Of a stretch of DNA of 64,000 nt, positions 28,703 through 38,800 are shown one piece after another. This DNA comes from Caecitellus pseudoparvulus. Taxonomy: Eukaryota; Bigyra: Bicosoecida. The stretch is taken from contig CBFFRQ010000149.1 in NCBI GenBank assembly GCA_965644315.1, forward strand, positions 1 to 64,000. Reading direction: 5' to 3'. Within the stretch, counting starts at the first letter, position 1, and each line of letters opens with the position of its first letter. Made by a program: the position numbers and the translations under genes. Under the pieces are notes generated by a model. It was not told the DNA's origin and searched no databases. It saw only the letters and a list, made by a program, of their open reading frames with translations.

Positions 28703-31243
28703 TTATACTACTACTCTAGATATTATAGCATTTCCATAAAATTCAAATGGTGTTCCACTACCACTTCTTGAACCTATATCCATTGTAAGTTGCTTAATTC
28801 CTGTTGAGGTATATTCAACAATCCATTTTAGATTAATACTACCAGTAGCCGTAGATGAATTGCTCATACCAGTCCTTGATAAATCAATTCCTCTTGCTCC
28901 ACCAGGTGCTGATAGATTACCAACAGACCCGGGAGCAGTTAGAATTAGCGTAAAATGTCTATCAGTTAATGTCGGTTCGTTTTGTTTTATATTAATAGTA
29001 TAATCAATCATATAATGTCCTGTCTTTGTTAAATTAAAAGCACCAACATTATATGAAGAATATATAGGTAAATTAGTACAACTCATACTTAAACTCGTAA
29101 CCGTAGCAGAGTAAGATCGAGCAATATTATCAACATAATTTTTTGTTGCTGCGTCTGAGCCTACTACTGGTTCTGCTAATTCTTCTATTTTTTGGTTTCC
29201 CATTCTTAATTCAAAATTGCTTTCTATAAATGAATTTGCGATTCTAAAAGCCAAATCATTTGTAAAACCATTAAAAGTATAAAAACGGTGTCCAGCAGCT
29301 CCTGAATTAACTAAATTATCATATCTAATATAATTTGACTCCATATATATGCTTGAAACGTTTTTATTGTTATCACTAGGGCGGATTAATATTAATTTTT
29401 TTGCTTCTGCTTCATTAATATTTTGAATGTTATTATCATTCATATTTATATCAGTATTGAAAGAACCAGCAGTAGCAACAGCATTATCAACATAATTTTT
29501 TGTTGCTGCATCTGTATTTGCTGTAGGTTCCGCCAGTTGTTCTATTTTATTATACCCCATATTTAATTTATAATTAGTATCAATATGATTTCTTGTAATT
29601 TGAAGAGCCATAACATCGTTTGCTCCGTCTTTTACGTAAAATCTGTGACCTCCAAATGAGCTATTTATTAAACTATCATAACTTATATAATTTCCAACCA
29701 TTCTAATATTTGCCACGCTTTTATTCCCATCATCAGGTTTGATTAATGTTAATCTTTTTACTTGTGCTTCATCAATATCTAAAATGTCATTATCATTTAA
29801 ATTTTGTTGTGTATATATTGAAACGCTACTTTCTGAAAATTGGGCTATGTCTTGGTCTCCTGAAGTTTCTGTAAGTGTAGTTATTTTAAATCCTTTTTCT
29901 GGTGCTGTTGAGTACAATTCTAAAGATGTTCCTGCCCCTGCATTATTAGTTCTAAATTCCCAAGGTCTTCCAGTTTCAAAACGTAATAAGCTTTGCATTC
30001 CTGCTGATGTATTCTCAAGTATCATTTTATTTGTGAAAGTTTTTTCACCCCCTACATTTTGATTTGTTGTTAAATTTACATAATCAGTTGGTATATTATC
30101 ATCTACATATTTTTTTGTTGCTGCTTCATCGTCATCTACAGGCTCAGCAAGACCATAAAGAATATTATTTGACATATTAAAAGGTAGTAATGATTGAACG
30201 CTATTATAATTTATATTAAATGTATTTATTACAGTTCCAGAATTATTATTAAAAAATGAATGTCTATTATTTCCACTACCATTAACATAACGCATTATAT
30301 TTGTTGTTGGTTCTGACTCAAGATAGTTTGCTTCACTGCCGTCAGTCCTAATTAATATCATTTTATTAGTTTGTATATCTTGTTCAGTAATCAGGGTATT
30401 TGTGAAAGTTTTTTCACCCCCTACAGTTTGATTTGTTGTTAAATTTACATAATCAGTTGGTGCATTATCATCTACATATTGTTTTGTTGCTGCATCTCCA
30501 GGAAGTGAAGGAGAACCAACAGATACCAATCTATTATTATTCATTGAAAGCCCTTTTAAACAGTCAATTTGATTCGTTTGTGCGTTAATTCGTAGCATTA
30601 ATGTTTCTGTTCCTCCCTGCATAGTATAAAATGTGTGGCTTCCTGATGATGATTCATTTAAAAATACCAAATCGCCGTTTTCATCTGAATATATTGCTCT
30701 GTCTGTGTCTTGTGTGCTTGGATTAATGAACTTTGATTTGTGTAAATGTGTATCAGTATTAAATGTTTTAACCCCTGAAATATCTTGATTACCTGATAAT
30801 TTAACCGTATTATTATCAAATTGTTGCTTTGTAATTGGTTCGTTTTGGCTGTTTGCATCTCGCACTCTTACCGTGCCTAAATCATAAGGTTGTTCTAATG
30901 TTGTTAATGGCTCTGCTGAAGCATTATTATAAACAATACCTACATCTTGACCACTTTTGAATATTAAACCTTTGTATCTTGTATTTCCTCCTATAACTTC
31001 TTTTGAAGTAAAACCAGTATCAGCATTTACAGCAGGTGAAGCATTATTAAATTCAACAATTGCATCTTTTACTTTGAATGTTTCAACTTCATTAATGATT
31101 TCTTCACCATCTACTTCTAAATTATTTTGAATAGTTACATTTTTAAATGTTATGTTCTCTGCATTCTCCAATCCTTCTATTACTGATTCAATAACACCTG
31201 AACCATTTAAATTTAAAGAATATGATAATCTTGTATCGTCCAT
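28703..31243 (-). CDS. Fibre / spike-like repeat protein (inner)
   Basis: The 846-residue protein is built from repeats typical of phage tail-fibre shafts: several copies of YVNLTTNQ.VGGEKTFTN, AATK.YVDDN or AATKNYVDN, and ILIRPSDNN-type strands. The segment after about residue 720 is a separate beta-rich C-terminal head (SATVTSLSMSCTNLPIYSS onward). It lies at the end of the virion gene block, starts just after a TATAATAT stretch and probably forms the host-attachment fibre. The outer element's protein at 42273 shares the shaft repeats but not the tip, as expected for different receptors. Confidence 0.8.
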   Translation of the reverse strand: MDDTRLSYSLNLNGSGVIESVIEGLENAENITFKNVTIQNNLEVDGEEIINEVETFKVKDAIVEFNNASPAVNADTGFTSKEVIGGNTRYKGLIFKSGQDVGIVYNNASAEPLTTLEQPYDLGTVRVRDANSQNEPITKQQFDNNTVKLSGNQDISGVKTFNTDTHLHKSKFINPSTQDTDRAIYSDENGDLVFLNESSSGSHTFYTMQGGTETLMLRINAQTNQIDCLKGLSMNNNRLVSVGSPSLPGDAATKQYVDDNAPTDYVNLTTNQTVGGEKTFTNTLITEQDIQTNKMILIRTDGSEANYLESEPTTNIMRYVNGSGNNRHSFFNNNSGTVINTFNINYNSVQSLLPFNMSNNILYGLAEPVDDDEAATKKYVDDNIPTDYVNLTTNQNVGGEKTFTNKMILENTSAGMQSLLRFETGRPWEFRTNNAGAGTSLELYSTAPEKGFKITTLTETSGDQDIAQFSESSVSIYTQQNLNDNDILDIDEAQVKRLTLIKPDDGNKSVANIRMVGNYISYDSLINSSFGGHRFYVKDGANDVMALQITRNHIDTNYKLNMGYNKIEQLAEPTANTDAATKNYVDNAVATAGSFNTDINMNDNNIQNINEAEAKKLILIRPSDNNKNVSSIYMESNYIRYDNLVNSGAAGHRFYTFNGFTNDLAFRIANSFIESNFELRMGNQKIEELAEPVVGSDAATKNYVDNIARSYSATVTSLSMSCTNLPIYSSYNVGAFNLTKTGHYMIDYTINIKQNEPTLTDRHFTLILTAPGSVGNLSAPGGARGIDLSRTGMSNSSTATGSINLKWIVEYTSTGIKQLTMDIGSRSGSGTPFEFYGNAIISRVVV

Positions 31244-31291
31244 ATATTATATAGTGTATAAAATTAATTTTTATAAACTACAGTGTACAAT

Positions 31292-32134
31292 TTAATAATG
31301 TTCTTGGGCTGTTCTATATTGCTTAATTATTAAAGATAATTTGACTGAACCACCTTTCAATTTGACCTCTTGATATTCATCATCTAATAAAATAAAATCC
31401 ATTTGGTTAATTTGATTGTTTTCTAATAAATCATGATTAAAGAATATTTCATCATCTGATACATAACTTGAGTATGTACCTGTTCCTGATTCTATATTTA
31501 AACTTAATAGTACTGGATACTTAAGCCTGTTTAATCCTGAACCAAAGAATGAATTATTTAAAATACCATTTTTCATACAAATAAAAACTTTACTGGTACT
31601 AATTAAATTTGGATAATTTAAACCTTCCATATTATCGGATGGATCAATTTTTAATGCTTCACCATCATTATACTGTTCTTGTGTAAAACCTATTTTATTC
31701 CAAAACTTACCATAATTACCAACTGTTGAAAATTTAACATAATCAGTATCATTATTCACAATTTTTAATTTTAATGTTGATTGTTCTTGTGATACTGAAA
31801 CATTACCACCAGCATTATTTATTGTTGTTTGTAAATATGTTGCAAATTGCTCAGTAGATGAAAAAACTAAATTTTCGCTTATAGTGTGTTCTGTTGTTGC
31901 TCCATTTTCTATTTCAATAGAAAATGTAGCTCTATCAATTGGGTTAAATTGTGGAAATGTATTAGGGACGGATGCAGATTGAACAATAAGACGGTGGATA
32001 TAATCACCACCTGATAAAACTAATGGTGTAGTATTAAATTCAGTTGTCCATTCAAAAGATGTATCACTTGGTCTTTTGTCAATTGCACTATTAATATAAA
32101 CTTCTAAAGTATTATTGATGTCAATTAAGCTCAT
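31292..32134 (-). CDS. Putative minor capsid (penton-like) protein (inner)
   Basis: The 280-residue beta-rich protein sits directly downstream of the major capsid gene, with late-type TATATAAAATG at its start. Gene position and size fit the single-jelly-roll vertex protein of Polinton-like viruses. Features include FEWTTEFNTTPLVLSGGDYI, HRLIVQSASVPNTFPQFN and a C-terminal MDFILLDDEYQEVKLKGGSV. No motif is diagnostic, so the call rests on context. Confidence 0.6.
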   Translation of the reverse strand: MSLIDINNTLEVYINSAIDKRPSDTSFEWTTEFNTTPLVLSGGDYIHRLIVQSASVPNTFPQFNPIDRATFSIEIENGATTEHTISENLVFSSTEQFATYLQTTINNAGGNVSVSQEQSTLKLKIVNNDTDYVKFSTVGNYGKFWNKIGFTQEQYNDGEALKIDPSDNMEGLNYPNLISTSKVFICMKNGILNNSFFGSGLNRLKYPVLLSLNIESGTGTYSSYVSDDEIFFNHDLLENNQINQMDFILLDDEYQEVKLKGGSVKLSLIIKQYRTAQEHY

Positions 32135-32215
32135 TTTATATATTCTTAATTGAGAAAATAAAAATTCAATTATTCTTTTATTGTTTTATAAAATAAAAGA
32201 ATACTATATATTTAT

Positions 32216-33544
32216 TTATTCAACTACTTTTGCTACACCACCTGCTAGTTCTAATTGTCTTTTGAATTTTACTAAGCATACTAAATTTTTATTTGCATAA
32301 TTTGCAGGTGCAGCAGATGTATCAAAATCAACTACTAAAGCAGATGAACCAACTAAACTATTAAAACCATTTTCTGTTGCATGTTGGCTGTCTTCTGGTG
32401 TTTTTAGGAACAGACCGCCAAGGACTTGACATTTATTATTACTTCTTTTCATTTGATCTGAATATTCAGAAGCATAGCTCTTACTGTGTAGTTCTGGTTT
32501 TGCGGTTCTTAATACTCCTTCAAAATGATCAGTATATAGAGATTCACCATTTGCACCATTTACATTTGCATAGGGTTCTCCTGTAAATTGTATACGATAA
32601 TTTGAAACAAAATTAAAATTTGTGCTAGTAGTCCATAAAAAATCGTTGACTGGGTCTGTATTAAGTGTATTAAATCCATTAGCATCAGAACTTCCTGCGG
32701 GAATGGTAACATAAGCAGGTAATAAAAGTGTGCTGATAATATCACGCTTTTTAATATTAAATTGGTGTGAATGTGTGGTTGCTTGTTGAAGGGTTTGATA
32801 AGATAAATCATAACCATAAAATCTATTTACAATTCCTTTCATACTTGAACTATTTGAAGTTGGATCAACCTTTTTTAACATCAGTTGAGCACCTAGATTT
32901 GTTAATTGGTATGCTTCCATACTAAATTTTACATTATTTAATTCATATTTTATTGGTGCTGTTGGAGCTGTTCCACCAGATACAAATAACATATCTAATT
33001 TACTTTGAAGAGTAATTTGTATGTTAATAGGAGTGTTGCCAACAGGAATTAATTTCTTTAAATCTAAACCAAAAAGAGACATAGGAATTGAAAAACTATA
33101 ACTTGATCCACCTGTTGCATCAAATACAACATTTTGAAGAGCCTTAACGTTATGAATTGCTAGTTCTTCTGCACTCATATTTAATTTTTTATTCATCATA
33201 GCTACTAAATATGCATGTTTGCTTAAATTTACAACTAAAGCACCTCCTACATAAACTTTTATTTGTTCAATAGCTGAGCAAATATCGCCACACAGTTTTA
33301 CATTTGAACCTGCTTGACCTCCAGAAACTTTAAATTCACCATCTAATGATAGCGTATCAGCTTGTGGAACATGTGAGCCTGTTTGAATTGTAGCATTTAG
33401 ATTAGTATTTAAATTACCAAATCCGCTTCGTGTTCCTTGTAAATCATATTGTAATCTTGAACGTGAATTAACAAGTTTATTTGCTTTCGTTCTTACACCA
33501 TCCAAAACACCACCTAATAGATAAATTTCATCTTTCTTTTCCAT
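32216..33544 (-). CDS. Putative major capsid protein (inner)
   Basis: The 442-residue beta-rich protein has the layout expected for a small double-jelly-roll capsid protein of Polinton-like viruses. It has an N-terminal SRSRLQYDLQGTRSGFGNLN region and DGEFKVSGGQAGSNVKLCGD, a middle SIPMSLFGLDLKKLIPVGN..INIQITLQ segment, and a long second beta domain. Its start follows a TATATATATA stretch (late type). The order ATPase - capsid - minor capsid - fibre supports the call. It shows no visible similarity to the outer element's 590-residue capsid protein, so the two elements have different capsid lineages. Confidence 0.75.
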   Translation of the reverse strand: MEKKDEIYLLGGVLDGVRTKANKLVNSRSRLQYDLQGTRSGFGNLNTNLNATIQTGSHVPQADTLSLDGEFKVSGGQAGSNVKLCGDICSAIEQIKVYVGGALVVNLSKHAYLVAMMNKKLNMSAEELAIHNVKALQNVVFDATGGSSYSFSIPMSLFGLDLKKLIPVGNTPINIQITLQSKLDMLFVSGGTAPTAPIKYELNNVKFSMEAYQLTNLGAQLMLKKVDPTSNSSSMKGIVNRFYGYDLSYQTLQQATTHSHQFNIKKRDIISTLLLPAYVTIPAGSSDANGFNTLNTDPVNDFLWTTSTNFNFVSNYRIQFTGEPYANVNGANGESLYTDHFEGVLRTAKPELHSKSYASEYSDQMKRSNNKCQVLGGLFLKTPEDSQHATENGFNSLVGSSALVVDFDTSAAPANYANKNLVCLVKFKRQLELAGGVAKVVE

Positions 33545-33590
33545 TATATATATATTTATAAAAGAAAAAATATTTTACTAAAAGAATTAA

Positions 33591-34316
33591 TTAAAACTTA
33601 CTATATATTTCTTTCATTTTGTTATTATAAATCTTCCCTGTTTTCTTGTTCAATAAAATAAAACTATACTTTTCATTCAAATTATCATATACAAGGTCTT
33701 TGAAATCATCTGTATTTATATATTGTGAAAAATTATCATCATATACTTTCCATATTTCACCATCTGAGCAATTCCAATAAATAGAAACTAAAGTTGAATT
33801 AAGCATTCTTACATCACGTCCTAAAAAATGATACTTTTGTGTTGCTATTATGCATCCTGTGTTCTTATGTCTACCACTTGCAAACAATTCAGATAAAAAA
33901 TTTGTTCTATGATTTGTATTCATTTCATGGTTATATGCCATATCATCAAAAATAAAAATATGTGGAACTTTTGGATTTAATCCTTTGTAAATACTCTTTA
34001 ATTCTTCAAAATCTAAAAAATCCATAATTAATAATTGCTCCTCATCTAGCTTTAGTTTGTCTGCCATTTTTGATATATGTCTTATTGTTGTATCTGTTCC
34101 ACTGATTACAATAATTCTGCTATCTTCTGATTTCGTGTAATAATCTTTACACCAATTCCATAATATGTTATGTATCATTTGAGTTTTTCCTGCTTGACTG
34201 GGCCCTATTAATATCATTCGTGGATGTTCTCCTATAATTGGATGAATTAAACTTTTATATTTTTTATCTTTGGTTATGTCATCTTCTTCAAATGTATAAA
34301 CTTTAAATTCTGTCAT
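33591..34316 (-). CDS. DNA-packaging ATPase, FtsK-HerA type (inner)
   Basis: The 241-residue ATPase has a Walker A motif GPSQAGKT (residues 38-45), a Walker B motif HIFIFDDM (~120-127) and a downstream ASGRHKNTGCIIATQKYHF segment resembling the sensor strand of virion packaging ATPases of the PRD1-adenovirus lineage. It would pump genome DNA into preformed capsids. It is immediately upstream of the capsid gene and downstream of a coiled-coil virion protein, the same order as in the outer element apart from the missing protease. Confidence 0.85.
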   Translation of the reverse strand: MTEFKVYTFEEDDITKDKKYKSLIHPIIGEHPRMILIGPSQAGKTQMIHNILWNWCKDYYTKSEDSRIIVISGTDTTIRHISKMADKLKLDEEQLLIMDFLDFEELKSIYKGLNPKVPHIFIFDDMAYNHEMNTNHRTNFLSELFASGRHKNTGCIIATQKYHFLGRDVRMLNSTLVSIYWNCSDGEIWKVYDDNFSQYINTDDFKDLVYDNLNEKYSFILLNKKTGKIYNNKMKEIYSKF

Positions 34317-34337
34317 ATACTATTTATTTAGATTTTT

Positions 34338-36407
34338 TTATTGACCTCTTCCTTTTAAAATTCGCCCCTTTCTTGCTTGTGTTCTGCGTCCTTGGGCTTG
34401 TCCTCCACCTCCTCCTTCTATTCTACCAGCATAACTTTTTACAATATTATCTATTTTTCCTTCTTTTGCTTCTTGTGAAACAGTATCATATTCCTTTCTT
34501 GTATCAGGTGAAATAAAGTATGCCTTACGTTTAATTATGTCTTTCATTGTATCTTCTGTTATGCCCATTGATTTTATTAAAGCTTTCATATCTCTACTTG
34601 GTGAGCCTGATAATAATAAATCTATTTCCTGTCCAATAAATTCATCTGGATTTGCTCCACCCATTTTACTTACTTCAAATGTATCAATTAATCTATTTAG
34701 TTGTCCATCTTCTGCATCTGTTAATTCTCTTACTTCATCTCCTGCATCTGCTGGGGTTGGTGCGTCTGCTGGGGCTGGTGCATCTGCTGGTTCTGGTCTT
34801 CTTCTTGTTGTATATATTCCGCTTTCGGGGTTAGCTAGTATTCCAATTACTCGTTTAGCATATGCATTCGCCTTCTCGCCTGCATCCCTTGGTACTTTTT
34901 CCGCATTAACTTTAATTAAATCAAAAATTTGTTTTCCATAATAACCCATTTGTGTCTTATGCCCACCTGTTGGAGTCGTTATTTTATTGTCAGCTAAGTA
35001 CCTGTTTAATATATCATACAAAACTGATAAGTACTTTGGGGTTTTCTTAGCATTAACACTAGCAGTATACATTTTTTGCCCTAGTTTCTCTGGAGTTTCT
35101 TCTGTTTGCTTTAAAATACTATCTAATGAAATTTTCCCAAGAGTTAGTAATTGTCCAAGGTACAAATAATAAACCTCATTTCTTTGTGCATCTGGTAATG
35201 TACCATACTTAATATCCGCTCTTGCTTTTTGTTTTTGTTCTTCTATTTTATTAAAATCTATTTTAGAAATTACAATTACTTTATCTTCTAAGTTTAGTTT
35301 TGTATATTCTGGTATACCTTCTAATATTCCTTCAAATACTTCGGCAGATTTTGATGTGCTACTTTGTGTAATAATATCTACATCATCGGCTGTTATTGCT
35401 TTGTCTGTTCCTGTTGTATTAAGTGTATTTCTTGATCTTTCAACTAATTTGTTTATTATATTTATCATATTTGTTTTTGCAACACCAGATACACCTTTTA
35501 TTGCTTCTATAAATTCTCGTGCTATCTTATCGGCTAAATCTTGGTATTCTTTATCTTTGTTTTCTCTTCTTACTTCATCTCCTCTTTGTTGAACTCTTTC
35601 TAATAATTTAAGTCGGTTTGCTCTTAGCTCTGCTTGGTTTGGAACTACTGCCCCCGCCCCTGTATCCGCCACTGGTTCAGGTCGTCTTGGTGCTGGTGCT
35701 TCTGTTGTTGGTTTATCTACTGTATGAATACCCCCACTAGTGTCTATCATTTGGGCAGTTCCCGCTCCTTCTTTGCTCTCACCTGCTCCCCCTTGTGCTG
35801 GTGCTTGTGGTTCTGCTGGTGGTTCTGCTGGTGGTTCTGTTGGTGGTTGTGCTGGTGGCTGGTCTGAAGCACCACTGAATTTTTGGTTTATTTCTTGTTG
35901 CATTTGATTTATTGGTTGTTGTTGTGCTATGAATGAAGGATTAAATTTGTTCTTTAAAAATGATTCAGTAGCTTTTGATCTTAAATTTAATACTTCAGCT
36001 TGTGAAAGGTTATGACGTTTTCCAAAAGCATCAATATAATTTAATATATTTTTTAATTCTTTTTGTTCTTCATCTAACTCTAAAGTTTCTGGTGTTAATC
36101 CTAAACTTCTAAATAATTTATTTTGTATTTCTTCTTCTTTTTTTTGCTCATTAAAAAAAGCTTCTTCAAATGATTCATCTGTTGTACCCCATCCTTCATT
36201 GTAGAACTGTTTGTTATGTAGTATTAAATCGGCATTTGTAATTGCTTCATCTAAATTTATATCTTCCTCTTCTTCTGCTTCTTGAGGTACTAATAAATCA
36301 GTTGTATAATTCAATAAGCCTAGATTTACAAATTGTGTATTTCTTTCCTCATTCAACTCTTCCTGCATGTTATAAATTTGCTCATCTGTCAAATTAAATG
36401 GATTCAT
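34338..36407 (-). CDS. Large Pro/Ala-rich and helical virion protein (inner)
   Basis: This 689-residue protein is not assigned to a family. The N-terminal ~170 residues are acidic and helical. A low-complexity Pro/Gln/Glu-rich linker follows (near PAEPPAEPQAPAQGG, ~200), then a folded helical middle, a second Pro/Ala repeat (PADAPAPADAPTPADA) and a basic Gly/Arg tail (GRRTQARKGRILKGRGQ). It lies directly before the packaging ATPase, as does the 574-residue coiled-coil protein of the outer element, which suggests an analogous internal virion or core role. Confidence 0.65.
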   Translation of the reverse strand: MNPFNLTDEQIYNMQEELNEERNTQFVNLGLLNYTTDLLVPQEAEEEEDINLDEAITNADLILHNKQFYNEGWGTTDESFEEAFFNEQKKEEEIQNKLFRSLGLTPETLELDEEQKELKNILNYIDAFGKRHNLSQAEVLNLRSKATESFLKNKFNPSFIAQQQPINQMQQEINQKFSGASDQPPAQPPTEPPAEPPAEPQAPAQGGAGESKEGAGTAQMIDTSGGIHTVDKPTTEAPAPRRPEPVADTGAGAVVPNQAELRANRLKLLERVQQRGDEVRRENKDKEYQDLADKIAREFIEAIKGVSGVAKTNMINIINKLVERSRNTLNTTGTDKAITADDVDIITQSSTSKSAEVFEGILEGIPEYTKLNLEDKVIVISKIDFNKIEEQKQKARADIKYGTLPDAQRNEVYYLYLGQLLTLGKISLDSILKQTEETPEKLGQKMYTASVNAKKTPKYLSVLYDILNRYLADNKITTPTGGHKTQMGYYGKQIFDLIKVNAEKVPRDAGEKANAYAKRVIGILANPESGIYTTRRRPEPADAPAPADAPTPADAGDEVRELTDAEDGQLNRLIDTFEVSKMGGANPDEFIGQEIDLLLSGSPSRDMKALIKSMGITEDTMKDIIKRKAYFISPDTRKEYDTVSQEAKEGKIDNIVKSYAGRIEGGGGGQAQGRRTQARKGRILKGRGQ

Positions 36408-36441
36408 ATAATATAGACTAATAAAATATTAATTTATACTT

Positions 36442-36870
36442 TCAATAATTTTCTTCCTCCATTTGTTTCAAAAGATCCTCTATTATGTAATCATCATTTA
36501 TACTCTTATTTTTTACTGGTTGTTCAACCTCCTTTATTATCTCTGGTTTAATAATTTTTACATATTTTTTTATTCGCTCTTCTTCCTGCAATCTTGCTTT
36601 TTGTTCTCTTCTCCTTCTATATGTTTCTTGTGCCTTCTTTCGTGCATTTATTAATTGCTGTTTTTTCTTCTCAGATAATTGCTTTCTTTGCTTTAATTCC
36701 CTTTTTGGTTTATAATAATATTTGGTTTCTATATTTGAAATAACTGGAACATTTTCCTTAGTTTGAATATCAACAAAATCATCTTTTACATTTTCAAACT
36801 TATTTTCAGTCTTAGTTTCAGTTTCTTTCAATCTTTTTAACTCTGAACACTGAAAGACTGAAAATTTCAT
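36442..36870 (-). CDS. Unknown basic coiled-coil protein (inner)
   Basis: The start at 36870 (MKFSVFQCSELKRL) is preferred because it follows a late-type TATATAAAA stretch, giving 142 residues. A longer frame begins at 36936. The C-terminal half is dominated by Lys/Arg/Glu/Gln helices (ELKQRKQLSEKKKQQLINAR, YRRRREQKARLQEEERIKK). A DNA-binding core or scaffold role is possible. No family is recognised. Confidence 0.55.
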   Translation of the reverse strand: MKFSVFQCSELKRLKETETKTENKFENVKDDFVDIQTKENVPVISNIETKYYYKPKRELKQRKQLSEKKKQQLINARKKAQETYRRRREQKARLQEEERIKKYVKIIKPEIIKEVEQPVKNKSINDDYIIEDLLKQMEEENY

Positions 36871-36968
36871 TTTTATATAATTCAAAAATTCTAATACTCT
36901 TTCATAAATTAAAAATAAAAAATACTCAATTATCATTTTACAGAATATAAAATTAGTCTATAAAATAT

Positions 36969-37268
36969 TTAATTTGATGTAGCCATTAATAGTTCCTTAT
37001 GTACATTATCCATTTTCATTTTTGTTGCTTCCTTTTGTGTCTTGTCTTTTTCATTTTCAATTTCTTTTTCATATTCTATAAATTCTTCATATGATAGGTA
37101 ATCTTCTGAAAAATCTAAGTGTTGTACCAAATAATAATCACTACAACTTTTAATTAATTCAATACGCTTTTGATTTACTTCTTTTAAATGATCAATATAT
37201 TCTTCATACTCTTTTCTTGTTGGTTCTTTTCCATTAAATGGATCTTCATAATCATATTGTTTATTCAT
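36969..37268 (-). CDS. Unknown small acidic protein (inner)
   Basis: The start at 37268 (MNKQYDYEDPFNG) follows a TATATAAT stretch and gives 99 residues. The frame can be extended to 37337, where it would overlap the lipase gene. The protein is helical and acidic. The function is unknown. Confidence 0.5.
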   Translation of the reverse strand: MNKQYDYEDPFNGKEPTRKEYEEYIDHLKEVNQKRIELIKSCSDYYLVQHLDFSEDYLSYEEFIEYEKEIENEKDKTQKEATKMKMDNVHKELLMATSN

Positions 37269-37299
37269 ATTATATATTACTTTCATAAAAAAATCTTTC

Positions 37300-38096
37300 T
37301 TAAAAACCAATTGATGGTTTACTATAATATAATTCAATATTTGTTGGTGCTACACTTTTTAAAATAAAATCAATTGAATGGGCTTCTATTAAATTTTTTG
37401 GTGCTGGTTTTGGTTTTAAGACTGTTGTGTTTGGAATTAAAACTTTACTTGTTTCAGCTATTAAATCACCTTCCATAATGTACGATTTAATTATACTACT
37501 ATCAAAAATATCTTTATAGCTATTACGAATGCCTAAAACTTTATTTTTAAATTCCCTTATACTTTTACTTAGTTCTTGTGTTGGTGATGCACCAATATTA
37601 TATACAATTGCAGGAATACCATATTCATTTGAAGCATACACAGCTTCAAAACCTCCTAAAGAATGACCCGTAAAATATATGTTTTGAATACCTACTTCAT
37701 TTAAAGTATTTAGCATTTTATTTAGTCTCTTTGTATTAATTAATAAATTTAATGAAAAACTACCTCCTGCAATAATACTTAAATCATCAATAAAATCAAT
37801 TACGTCTGTTTGTGTCCCTCTAAATACAATAAATGCTTTTGGTGTTTCTGATATATCAACAAATACAGCCATTTTATTATTACTTAATGTTTCATTATAA
37901 ACTAAATTACTTGTAATAAATGGACGTGTTGAAGGGCTATCATATACTAATTTGCACGCTACAGCACATTGGTAAGCGTCCCATGGTATAGGTACTTGAT
38001 AAATATCTTTTTTTGTAATTGTTGATGTTTGTAATGTTTGTGTATTTGCTGGATTACCTAAAAAAAGTCATTAAAATAGTTTATAACTTTATCCAT
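37300..38096 (-). CDS. Lipase-like alpha/beta hydrolase with a homopolymer frameshift (inner)
   Basis: The main frame contains a class-3-lipase-like core: AFIVFRGTQTDVIDFIDDLS, then the nucleophile elbow GHSLGG and a late His region (LIEAHSIDF). The frame extends upstream of its first ATG (37872) through YQVPIPWDAYQCAVACKLVY to a run of seven A on the plus strand at 38060-38066. There it meets, one base out of phase, a short frame starting at ATG 38096 after a late-type TATAATAT stretch. One base too few in this run is the simplest explanation. Virophages such as mavirus also encode a lipase-like protein. A role in membrane penetration or egress is inferred. Confidence 0.7.
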
Positions 38097-38121
38097 ATAT
38101 TATTATACATAGATAAAAATT

Positions 38122-38364
38122 TTATTCAACAATTAATGTATCCTCTGTTTGAATTTTATAAATCTTCTCTTTTACTTTTAATTCTTGTTTATTTTCTGTT
38201 TTCATTCTATTACTTAGCAATTGTAATTTTTCTTTCATTTCAGCTTGAAGTTCTTTTAGTTCTTTCTTTAGGTTTTGTATGTTCTCCTTTTGCTCTTCAA
38301 TATCAAAAGCTAATAAAGATAAATCCATGGTTAAGTACTTTTTAGATAGGTTCTTTTTTTGCAT
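38122..38364 (-). CDS. Small coiled-coil protein (inner)
   Basis: The 80-residue product is almost entirely one coiled coil (EEQKENIQNLKKELKELQAE onward). A second start, MDLSLLAFD at 38328, is possible. It is the last gene before the right terminal repeat of the inner element. The function is unknown. Confidence 0.5.
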   Translation of the reverse strand: MQKKNLSKKYLTMDLSLLAFDIEEQKENIQNLKKELKELQAEMKEKLQLLSNRMKTENKQELKVKEKIYKIQTEDTLIVE

Positions 38365-38382
38365 GATTATTATAGTCTCATA

Positions 38383-38800
38383 ATTTATTTTTTAATATTG
38401 CGTTTAAATTGTTCTTGAAGGGGACACACACCGCAATTAAGAGAGATATTTACTTACTCATTCACTAAAAGTATAACACATGCGATTAAGAGAGACTTTT
38501 CCTATATCTTATATTTTCTTTCTCAAAGTCTATTTTAAGAAAATTATAATAATATTTAAAAATCCATAAAAAAAAGAGAAATTAAGGAAATAGGAAATAA
38601 TGTTTTAACTTATTACTTTTTTATATTTCCTATAATTTACTATTTCTTGTTTTTAAATATACCTTAAATAATATATATTTTATTGACTATTAAATTACTA
38701 TAAAATGAACCATTAAATATAGTGGCTTTAGCCACGCATTACGTATGTATCTACCGGGGGGTGGTGTTTTACACTAAACACCCACCCATCCCTTTTTTTT
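38383..38800. repeat. Right terminal inverted repeat of the inner element
   Basis: This segment is the reverse complement of 21104-21521 and ends in eight T. It is followed directly by CATCC, the right copy of the target duplication (38801-38805). No gene is contained. Confidence 0.95.

Larger units (their letters stand above)
21104..38800. mobile_element. Inner Polinton-like viral element nested in the outer integrase gene
   Basis: This 17,697-bp element has 418-bp inverted terminal repeats and a 5-bp target duplication. Its gene set is a helicase, short PolB, rve integrase with chromodomain, P-loop protein, fibre-like protein, minor capsid protein, 442-residue capsid protein, packaging ATPase and lipase. 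Replication genes read rightward and virion genes read leftward, as in the outer element. The capsid genes differ from the outer ones, and no cysteine protease was found. The small major capsid protein and order ATPase - MCP - minor capsid suggest a Polinton-like virus rather than a virophage; that class call is inference. All core genes are intact, so it may be recent and possibly active. Confidence 0.93.

Noticed and set aside
38769-38800. Last ten codons of the apparent outer integrase frame
   Set aside because: They are read-through into the inner terminal repeat and not integrase sequence.
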